This document shows positions 25,901 through 37,900 of a DNA stretch of 64,000 nt, piece by piece. Position 1 is the first letter of the stretch, and each line of letters begins with the position of its first letter. Below the pieces are notes generated by a model. It ran no database searches, was not told the DNA's origin, and worked only from the letters and a program-made list of their open reading frames with translations. The translations under genes and the position numbers were made by a program. Source of the stretch: Xiphophorus maculatus. Lineage: Eukaryota > Chordata > Actinopteri > Cyprinodontiformes > Poeciliidae. Location: NCBI RefSeq assembly GCF_002775205.1, contig NC_036453.1, forward strand, positions 28,366,213 through 28,430,212. Reading direction: 5' to 3'.

Positions 25901-28900
25901 CCCTAGAAATCTGCCTCTAAACCTTTAGGAAACAAAACAAAAACTAGGAAATTACAGCAACAACATTTACATATAATAATAGAAATTATAACATCACTGA
26001 ATTATACACAGTGTTTTGTTTTTTCAGTTTCTCTCACCACGCCCAGGCACAACTACAAGCCAAAGTCTAGACAACTTTAAAAAAAAAAAAAAAGTCAGAT
26101 TCCAATTTAAATCTAATTGAGATTCTGTAGCATGATCTCAAAATGGCTATTCATCTATGCAAACTTTTCAATACAAGTGGGCCAAAAAATTTTAACAGGA
26201 ACTTAAAACTCTGTCGGTGATGTAAGGCTCATTGACAGTTACCTCAAACGCTTGACGGTAATTTTTGCCACATAACGTAGAATGACCAATCACTAGGTTT
26301 GGGGTCTAATTTTGTCTGAAAATGTATTTGATGATCCAAAACATTTCAGTGTTACACACAAAAAAAGAAAAAGCAAGAATTGTGTGAGGAGGAGGCAAAT
26401 GCTTCTTTATGGCACACTCGGGTCGATTATTTGTCTGTTTGTGGCTGCGTCATTGTCGTTTTCTTTCCTTTCCACAGTGAGCAGATTACTAAGCAGCAGT
26501 CCCACATCGACCGACTGTATGTGTCCCTGAAAGACATGGTGGAGCACAGAAAAACCAAACTGGAGCAGCAGTACTGGCTCTACCAGCTCAACAAGGAAGT
26601 TGAGGAGTTAGAGAAATGGATCACTGAGCGTGAGGCCGTGGCGAGTTCCACTGAGCTGGGCCACGACCTTGAGGAAGTGACGGTTAGTTCATCAGCATGG
26701 TTCCAGTGTCTGCTTTACCCCAGGAAATATATCTGAGGATAGAATATGTGCAACTATCTGAGGGCACAAAAATAGAAAAGAGGAACAAAAACAACACTGC
26801 CATTTTATTTCGACTTTGACTTGTGCTTAACCGAGTCTGTGAATATTCAGTTGAGCACTGAATAAGGTGAAATGTTTATTGTTTTCAGTATTTGTCTTAA
26901 TTTCACTCATGAGTATTCAGAAACAGCAAGGGTTAAAAACTGGAATGATTTCAGAAAAATGCCTCACTATGTCTACTGGTCAGGACTCCAGTAGGAACTC
27001 CCTCATGCTCCTCAGCCATGTCTGAGGAATATGTGCAAAGTGCGGTTTTACTTTGTCCTGTTGAAATATTTATGGAGGAGATCCGGTGTTCACAGCAGTG
27101 GCTGCTGCATGTCTCCAGCAGTCATTCTACTAGAGGTAAGACACACCCTGGACAGGTCGCCTGTCCGTCACATGACAGAGCTCATAGTCAAAGATAAATC
27201 ATCAAAACATCAGTGGAGACATGCAAAAGCTTCTCAGCAATTATAGGAAGAGTTTGAGGCTATAGGGAATCTAATATTGATTATTGAAGAAGGTATAAAT
27301 CTTTTTCAACATGGTATTTGTTGTTAAAATGGATATATAAACAGCTACATTTCAAATATGAATACTCTTTCTATTACTTTCTCTCTTGAGAGATGCCTGT
27401 AAGTTAAATTATAATTGAAATCTAAATCTACCAGCATGAATATGTCAAATGAATCATTTTGTAGTTTGAATAATTTGGGGCTTAACTATAAACCAACAAA
27501 CAGCATTTAAAATAAAACATATGTACAACAAATACATCTAAAATTTTGTGTTTGGATCATAATTATGAACAGAGTGATGCATTTTATATGTCAACTAATC
27601 AATACAACTACTCCATTTGATACATTTAATTTTGAAGAACAGACTACGCAAAACAGCAAAAATGTGTTATAAGAGGAAAACGTGTAACCACTGTTTTTGT
27701 TAGATATGCAAACAACAATATAAATTATTGTCAACTTCGGAAAATACGGACCTAAATAATTTTTTATGAAAAGAGATTTTGGCCAAAAAAAGAGTAAAAA
27801 ATACCACCTTAATTTTGCCAAAATTTAGGCAAAAAAAAATCACTTTTGGCAAAAAAGAACGACATTTTATTTTAGGAATGTGGCGTTATATGATATGAGT
27901 TATTAACCCACAATTTTCTCACTCATTTCATTCTTTTCCATCAACATTTTGTCCCAATCGGTCTCCAAGAGTTCAACGTCTCGCACTAACATCTATATCA
28001 GGTGTAACAGTGACAGCCAGCATTTTGTGCAGCTTAACGATTACATTTAGCTTTTTGCATTTTATTATGTACCAAGATGTTTTTGGTCCGTGTGGGATGT
28101 GTGTGAGGGTGTGGGGTTGTGTGTGTGTGTGCACTCACCTATCTATCCAACAGGTGTGTGTGTGTGTGTGTGCTTCAGGTGCTTCAGGAGAGGTTCACCA
28201 AGTTTGCCTCCGAAACCAACAGCGTCGGCGAGCAGCGCATGGAGCAGGTGAACAAAATGGTGAACGAGATGATCGACTGCGGCCACTCGGATGCAGCCAC
28301 CATCGCCGAGTGGAAGGACGGCCTGAACGAGTCATGGGCCGACCTCTTGGAGCTCATGGAGACGCGCAGGCAGATGCTGGCCGCATCCCAACAGCTGCAC
28401 AAGTTCTTCACCGACTGCAAAGAGGTAGAGTCAAAACAAATGACGTGTACCGTGACTCGTCCTTCTCCTGCACGTCAGGTAGACGGTCTGAGCGTGGTGC
28501 GAGGGCTCTACTTTTAAAGCGCTCGTGATGACAGCGCTTTCCCGTGCTGTAGGTCTTGGCTCAGATCACAGGGAAGATGAAGCAGCTGCCAGAGGTGAGG
28601 GCGTGCCAGGCCAACATCACCAATCCAGCCACCCTGCAGAGACTCATGCACTCCTTTGAGCATGCCCTTCAACTGCTAGTTGCACAGGCAAGTGATAAAA
28701 CTTCTCTCTGCAAATGAGTTATTGCAGGATTTTTAAAAAGCATCTTTTGATTGGACAGCGGCGCGACTTTTCACGTCTCTTCTGTATCTTCGAAAGGTGA
28801 GGCAACTCCAGGAGAACGCTGCCCAGCTCAGGACCATCTATGCTGGCGAAAAGGCAGAGGCCATCATGGTGAAAGAGCAGGAAGTAATGGATGCTTGGAA

Positions 28901-31900
28901 GGAACTGCTGAGCTCCTGCGAGGCCAGTCGCATCCAGGTGACCTCCGTAACTGACAAGGTGCAGTTCTTCTCGGTGGTGCGTGAAAACCTAATGTGGATG
29001 GAAGGCATCATGGGCCAAATAAGATGGGATGAGCCAAGGTGAGATATTGTGTCTTCGCTGCTGCTAGTTTGTGTTGAAGTTGTTGAAAGCGCATAAGCAT
29101 CGGGTTGCACCAAATAACTCTGGGTTCTCGTGTGGACGCATTGGACCAGAACGCCTTTACGTTCTGTGTGAAATTAGGCAACCTTGACCTGGTTTAGTGC
29201 TCTGTTCATTTCATCATGCCATAACACGAGGCTATGAAATTCCCGCTGTAGTCTCTTTCCCAAACCAGCTGCATTTCACATTTGCCATACAAACACACTT
29301 TATTTTAAATCTTGAAATATGCAAAGGTCTCCATCTGAGTATTATTTACACATGAAATGAAGGTTGAAGGTGGTGCAGAGCTGAGGGTTTTTCTGTGTGA
29401 AATATGTACTGAGAACGTCTGATTAGACTAATAGATATGAAAGTAAAAAAGGATGCAAAATAAAGTTATTTTTAAATAGGTTTAGAAGTTTATTACACTG
29501 GAATAAATTTTTTTATAAGACATGAACTCTGACCAGAAATGTTGTACATGTGCTGTTTCCACTGCAAATTTTACACAGAAATATAATCATCTTAAAGGAC
29601 AACGTATAGCAATCAAAAATATAATAATGTCTATGTATCAGATTTTATAAACCTACAGGCATGGAAGTGACTGGATCTGACGAATCCAAAGGTCTCGACA
29701 GGTGGCCCAATACGTTTGTCAAAATAGTATTATGAGGTTAGAGAACAACTGTGCCCTATGTTTTTGTCCCCTTAACAATGCAGTAGATTACTTTTATGAA
29801 AATATGTTTTTTACCTATTTATTAAAAGTGTCACAATATCCTGACAGCATAAAATGAGGTAGATAATCTGTCAAAAAAAAATGTAGTTCCCCTGCCTCCT
29901 CCCTGTGGTTCTGCAGCCATCTGCAGGAATACTCCCGGTCAGAAGCAACCAATCCGAGCAAGTAGGATTATCTTAGCACTGTCAGTCATGCTCATGTATG
30001 TGCTACTTGCCATTTTTTATATATCTAAATAAAACAACATTACTTAAAGTTTTTAATATTCTTAATGGTGTTAATTTGTAATTTCAAAAATATATACGTA
30101 GTTAAGATACTGTATATCTGACCAAAATGTAAATTTAAAAAAGGACAAGCTTACTGAAGATCACAGGTGCATTTCATTTGCTTTAAGAATTGTAAGTAAT
30201 GATAGAAAATTTCTGCAGTGTTCATTTTAAACAAAAGAAAATTGCTAGCTCAGTGCTGAGGTTCTGAATGTTGTTTTGGACAAGAAGCTATCAAGCCTAA
30301 GATAATGCTGCCTGGTATTTTTGCCAAGAGGTTGTTTCACAGGAACCTATCATAAATTCTTTATGAAAGTTAAATTTTTTAGGCGTCTTAAAACCCCTTT
30401 TTAACTAGTTGGAATTGCAAAATAATAGAAATCGCTGGTCGCTAGGTTTCATCATGAGCCATTTAGCACATATTTAATCCTTTACCTTCCGCAGCTTCTA
30501 TTATTATTATTATTATTATTATTAACTTCCAGTATTCAGTCAGTCTTTTCTGAACAATTTGACCTGTTTGTTTACAGGGATTTGACAGGTCTGGAAGTGA
30601 TGATGAAACATCACCAGGATCTAAAAGCCAAAGTAGACGGCCGCAGCAAGACCATCCAACAGTGTGCAGACCTCGGCAAGATTTTGATAGCTGCAGGCAA
30701 CCCAGCGTCAGAGGAGGTTGGGAAGGCAAACCACGCACCTTTACTGGCACACATAAAACTGCATTGCAAAAAGTCATGACTCTGTCTAAACTACCTAAAC
30801 ATGTCGCAACAGATACAAGAGAAGTTGGACAGTCTACTCACAAAGCAGAAGGATATGATTGAAAAATGGGACAAACACCAGGAAAGGTTACTACGCAGTA
30901 AGTGCACAGACGCATAGCTGCAATAGAAAATAGACTGAGACCACAAACAAGGAGGCACTAGTATGTATAAATCAAATGTTCAAACATTACTTTAGCTTTA
31001 GGACTATTATTTGAGCTACAATCCATATTGGAATCGCAATGCGCACACACACTCAAACATGTAAATACCAGCTTTACAGTTGAGTGGGCATTAATTATAA
31101 AACATAACATGATTATGTAAGGTAAGTGTGCTGTTTGTGTGCGGCCACTTCCAGAGCAAGAACACTTCCAGTTTGCCCAGGAGACGGTAAAGGCAGAAGC
31201 CTGGCTGAAAGCCAAGGAGCCATTGATGAGCTCCAAGCAGCAAGAGGGAGAAGAGGCCCAGGCCCAAACAGATGAGGTTGAGCAGCTCATACTTCGCCAC
31301 GAGGCCTTCCGCAAGGCCGCTGTAACCTGGAAAGAACGCTTCAGCTCCCTCCGCCAGCTTTCCGCAGTAAGCTTTACTGTAGATGAAAGTTTAATCATGT
31401 CTGCTGTAACGCTGCTAAAAAAGAAAAAAAAATGACCACAGGATGCTGTGTTTGCTTAGCAGACATTTGCACATGCCAGCAGTTGCATCATTGAACGCTT
31501 TGTGTGATGAACGCATTTCATAAACCCTCACCCGGTCGGCCTTCCATGCTACATTGATTTGTGTTTAGAACAACAAGCTAAAAACACAAACAGGTGCATC
31601 TCAGTGAACAATGAAATCACAAAACAGTTTGTTTCAGTGGTTTAATTTAAAAGTGAAAATCCATTGCATACAGAAATATTTATTTCAAAATTCATTTCTG
31701 TAAATTTACAGCTTAAAAGGGGATGAAAACCCAAGATGTGGTTAATACAACCTCATCATACAGGATCTGCTCACTCTATAGCTCTTAAAACATGCTTAAT
31801 TATTGTTTATATATTTAACTTTTGTGCGTCCTTAGCTGACAGACTAGGAAACAGTATGGTGTGTTTAGTTTTCTTAACAGTGTGCAGGCAAATCGTTTTT

Positions 31901-34900
31901 TTATTTAAACCATTTGCCCACACACAGTTAGCTACCCTGGACATTGCCTCCCTTTGCTATTCCGCTCGATTAAAATCTCTCTTCACTGAGAGTCTGGGTT
32001 TTCTCTCCTTCACTTGGATTCCCCCGGTAGAATTTCTACCGGGCCAATCAGTGAACAGAAGGAGACGTTGTGAAGGATGACCTCAATTTTCTGCGCTGCT
32101 TTAGAAGTGTGGGCTGCTTGTAGTTTTAGCAATGGCAGTGGACAAAGGGAACGAGTCTGCTGCATCTTTGCTACCAGATATCGAATTAACATTAACAGCC
32201 ATCTTGTTTGTCTCTACAGTGGAGGGTAGTTTACATCACAGGCAATTTCCAGTAAGCTTTATATTGTTGAACTGACACATTGTATAGGTCATGGACATTA
32301 CATAGCGATTGTGTAAAATTGACACCTTTAAAAGTGTCAATGCCTCCGGGAAACAATTGTTTCTCAATAACCGAGAGTTCAGACCCTCTGTACAAAAAAG
32401 GGGCTGGTTTTCACCTGGCCAGGCTCATGTTGTTTATTATATAGTGAATGGACAGGAAATGGGGAGTATGGCCAGAGACCAGGAATTTAACCCAAGACAA
32501 TCATATCGAAAACTACAGCTATGGGCAAAACACTGGACATGTTGCTATGACATCAGAAATGAGGCTGCTATTCTGCGCCATTTGCCCTTCTGACCACCAC
32601 CAGCAGGCAACCAGAAGTGTCTTGTCCAAGGACACAACAAAAGTGGCAACCCACCGGTGGCAGGGCGAACTCCTGCCTCCGTCGCCAGCATCACCTCAGC
32701 TAGTATACACCGGGTACACAATATTTTGCTTGTCAGAATAGCAAAATATTCCTCGTATTGCCTTGCTGACTTAATTCAATTAAAGGAATGGCAATCCAAG
32801 TTTGAAGACAACCAATAAACACAGAAAACAATAAAAGATCAGGAAGGAGGATAAAGGGGTTTTAGAGGGATGGACAAACATATTTGTGCTTTGAAAATTC
32901 TTGGCATTGTTGTAAAGTTTCAATTTCCTGATGGGCAAAATTTTGGGTTTTCATTAGTGTTTAGCACTAATCATTCAGAAATAGCAGTGAACGTTTACAA
33001 CATATCAGTTCAGCCTTTTGATTTGAATTACTGAATTAAATCAGATTTTAAATGATTTTCTACTTTAATGAGACGCACCTGTACGTTACGGTTGTCATAC
33101 AGACACTTGATTGGAGCATCACAACATATACGTTTGTTTCTATAGGCCGAGAAGAAAAAAGAGGAGGAAAAAAAGACAACGCCACTCTCCAGTCGAAGAA
33201 TGTTCCCATTATCATGTCTGACTCCTGGTGTCCCTTCAACCAGTGCTACCTCTTCTTACTTGAGGCAGACAATACAGGCTCAAATAGAACCCAAACCCTT
33301 CCAGACCAATTTTGACCTGGGTACCAGCTCTGCAACCCAGAGATTGTCTACAACACTCGCCAGCTATAATCCAGTTATTAACGGTTCAGGCTACCATGGA
33401 CTGGAGCAACAGTGCGTTGGAAAAGTAGGACACAACTCATACCTTGGGATGAACCAACAGGTGGCTGGAGCTGGAAGTGACTCTGGCTTATCAGCATCCC
33501 AGAGTGGAGGGGCAGAGAGCTGTACTTACCATGGAATAAACCACCAAACTCCTGGTAGTGCAGAGAGTTCTGGATACTTTGGAGTGACCACAGGGTGTTT
33601 GGGTAGTTTGCAAAATCATCTAGGTGCTGGTAAGTTAGGCAGTTCAGGAAACATAGCTCAGCAGCCAAGCAGTGGCGGTATGGTAAGCCCTAGCTTTTTG
33701 CCTCAACAAAATATGGGCAGTTCTGGATATTTGGCCCAACCACAGAATTTGGGAAGTTCAGGATATCTTGGACAGCAATCTAATATGGGAAGCTCCGGAT
33801 ATTTGGCACAGCAGCCTAATCTGGGGAGCTCTGGGTATTTGGCCCAACAGTCGAATTTGGGTAGTTCTGGGTATTTGGCACAGCAGCCTAATCTAGGGAG
33901 TTCTGGATATTTGGCACAACAGCCTAATCTGGGGAGTTCTGGATATTTGGCACAACAGCCTAATCTGGGTAGTACTGGTTATTTGGCACAACAGCCTAAT
34001 TTGGGGAGTTCAGGATACCTACCGCAGAATTACCAGGGCAGTGGTGGAATGGGAAGCTCGGGTTTTTTGGCACAAAATCATTACAGCAGCGGAAGTCTGG
34101 GAAGCTCTGGTTTCCTGGCCCAGAGTGGAGGCATCATGGACCCTAAAATGGCATACGCATGGCAGCACCTGAAAGCTGACTTTATGCAGCCCAGGATCAA
34201 CCACATCCACAAAGCTATAAATCCTCTCTTAGAGGCCAGCAGACTGCAGCGAGAACAGTTCGGAGACATCCCAATGGCAGACATGGTGGGACCAGAATCA
34301 GGACTGGAGCTTCTCCATGGCCGTCTCCAGAGGGATCCCCGCGGCAGTCGCTCGGATCCACAGATGGATCATCTGAGGCGGGAAAGGGAGTACAAGCTGG
34401 GAAGACAGACCTCTAGTGAACAGGAAATCCAGGCCAGGCTGAATGAGCTGCCGCTGATAGTGCGGCAGGAACGCTACAGGAGGCGCGTAGAGCGGCAGTC
34501 GTCCAGTGAACAAGAGGGGAGCAACAAGCAGAGGATACAGAGACAGGACTCCAGTGACATGGAGGGCTCTGTGAAGGACGGCTCTGACAAACGCTCAGGG
34601 TACGCAAACTTGTGCGACTGCAGGCCGTAAATTCCAGTACTGTTTGACTGAATCCAAAAAAATAGAGAGTCTACAATAATTGTGTTCCTACAGGGAGAAG
34701 AGATCTACGATGGCAGAAATTGTGGAACAAGTCCAGGAAAGAGAGGCGGCACATGTATGTTGGCATGCAAGCGTTTTTAAATGACAACTTGTTGGGTCAT
34801 TGCTTCTCATAATTTGGTGTATGTATTTTTCTTTTTATTGGCTCTCTCAGGCACGTGGTGAGCCTTATCGTCCTCCTAGCAGCCTCTCAGCACCTGTGAC

Positions 34901-37900
34901 TCGTTTTGACGGACGCCCCCGAGCCCGAGACCGTCCCAAGCCAAGGAGGCGGCCCCGTCCAAAAGAGCCTGAGACAACTCGTCGTTCTCGTTCGGCCCCG
35001 GCAACTGGTGCCCCAACCACACCTCAGCCTCCATCACACACTGCCCAAAATGAAGGCTTCCTCTACCGTAAAAAGGCCACCAGCACTGACCTTGAAGCTC
35101 AGCAGAGGAGCCCTAACAGGTACAACCATCTAAACTACTAGATCATCAATTTTCATTTGACAAAACAAACAAAACAAAACCCCATCATATTCCGTTAATC
35201 TTTGGACATTTGAACAAGTCAAAGCAATGCTGCTTTGCTTCTGCTAATCAACAGCACACTTCTTCTAAGCAAGCTTGCCTCCTCTTAATTACAGTGAACC
35301 CCCAGTATTCATGGGGGTTAGGGAACACAGCCAACCATGAATAGCTAAAGTTAGTAAATAGTTGAGACCCCCTCAGAAAACACGTATAGCTGCCTGTTTT
35401 AATTGTTCAAACACCAACTGTACCTTACTAGGCATTATTTGTAAAAATACTATCTATTAGTAATAATAATCTATTTGTCACAGTAGAAAGTGTCTTAGCA
35501 CTCCTGCAGAAGCTAACCTCCTTGGTCTTCCTTATAGCCTCCCTTGGGGGCACAACCAATCAGTGCCAAGGAAAATAAATGCTGCTCCTGGATTGGCTGC
35601 TTTGCAAACACCAGACACTATTGTGTCATGTAGAAATTATGCCTAGGTATTTTAACTTCCCAAACTGCATTTTCATTTTAATATTTTAGAATAAATTTTA
35701 CAAAAAAACAAATACAAATAAATGACTAGGAGAATTTTTTGCAAGTAATGTAGAGACAGGTTCCACAGAAAAATCTGCGAATACTGAACCACATATATGA
35801 GGGGCCGCACTGTAATTACAAGATTACAGCAGTTTTAGTAGTTCTCTGGACTCCCACTCATTACTGTCTCAAACTGGAGATAACTTAAGTCTCTGTCTAT
35901 CACTGATCTTTCACTGTGAACCACATTGTACAGGTGGGAAAACTCTTTGCTTCACATTCACGTATGATTCATCTATTTTACAGAAACAAAGCCTGGTAAT
36001 TTGAGAACGGTCTTTTTTTTCCAGCTAGCTCATGTTCTCCAAACACACATTGAGTTTGAACCTTTAAAAATAATTGAAGGCATTGTTCATGATTTTTGCA
36101 GCAAATCATGGGTGAACGTATACTGTGTGCTGAAGGAGGGAAAGTTGACTTTCTACAAGGATACTAAGAATCTGACTGCAACATACAACGGGGAGCCTTC
36201 TGTTGACATGAGTGACTGCAAATTTGATCCTTCAATGGGCTACAAGAAGAAGAAAAATGTCTTCATACTTCAGTAAGACCTCTTTCATAGTATCAGAAAT
36301 TATTGTCTCTATAAAACTGAAATTTAACATTTCAAACTTTATATAAAGCACAATATTATCATTAATCTGAAACGCAGCTTTAAAAATCCATAGTGAAACA
36401 TATATGAAACTGACACGAACTCTTTTTGTCTTTTCTTATCAAAGAGTAAATGATGGAACCAACTTTGTATTCCATGCTAAAGATGAGGTAAGAACCTTAA
36501 TACATTCATATTATATATTTTAGATATGTTTTAGATATACACTGACCTAGATGTTTGATGTAAAATAAGAAACACTGGATGTAATCAAATCTATCTGGAG
36601 AGTGGGTGATGATTGACTTTATTACAAATAATTTATGTTTTTCTCTTATTGAACCCCCATGATTGGCCTGGATGAATGTTTTTCTCTCTTACTGAAGAGA
36701 GAAAAACATACCACACAAATGTTTTAATTTTTGTGGGGTATCCCTATGATTTACCATGACAAACTACCTTCTGGGAAGAAATTAGATCAAAAGGTGATTC
36801 TAAGATGGCAGGTCACCTGTCTGGCTTCTCAAGCTCATTATGTTTCAGCCAATTAAACTTCTACCTTCACATTGCCTCGCCATTGGTGCCAAAGAAATCG
36901 TCTTCTCATGTAATTCAACCTGGGTGGCAGATACAGAAAGTGTCTTGGGCATACCGATTCTTGTGAATGTAAACTGGCTGTAAATACATGGAATGCCACC
37001 TTAGTGGACAACAAAAGTATAAGATGGTGTAGGAGGCTGGGTGATGGCAAGTAGTTGGCCTCAACTACACAAAAAGCTCAACTTCTGGATTCAACCTTTT
37101 GGAAGGAGGATAGACTTGTTTGGACTTGAAAGCGGAGGATGGTGGTTTTCAATTCCTGAGCTTCTCTTCAATGGCTGAGCATCTCTTTGATAGGCTGGTG
37201 AAAGCCAGCTCATGGTTCTACAGTTTGCTTTGTCCAGAGGGTCTACTGAGTAACAATTGGACACTATTGAAGTTTGACTTGATTGTATCTGATTTTACTC
37301 AATCACTAACCTATGGCCATGACATACCAGCATGATCGTGAAGGAAACTGCGCTATGAAGCTTACTGGAAATTCTCTCTCTATGGTGCTGAATACAACCA
37401 TATGCAGACTACAATTCTGAAACGATGCAAAAAAATTGACATCATCATTCACAGCTCCTCCTTCTGTTTGCTGATTGGCCTGGATGAAATTCAACTTGAG
37501 AAATCAGGCTTAATGGGCAAAATCCCACTTGAGCAGAATCGTGTAGGAAGGCAGTGATCAAGCTACCTCATTGTAGGAGTTTTTCCTGTTAACAAAATGG
37601 TCAATGCAGAATGGTCTCAAGCTGTAGGAGGAAAAGTTCTTATGCTAGGCACTGCACTACTTCATATGTGCAGATGTCTCTTAGAACATCTGCACATGAC
37701 AAATGATAAATGACCTGTACTTGTAAAGCATTTTTATCAAGTCCAGAGGACCCCAAAGCAAGTCTTGCCCAAGGACACAATGACAGAGACAGGTGGAGCA
37801 AGAAGCAAACTCCCAACAACGTCGCCGCTATTCCCATCAAATCTATAACTTTCCTCAGGGATTTCAAAACAAATGAGGCGTTGAAGAGAATTACATTTTA

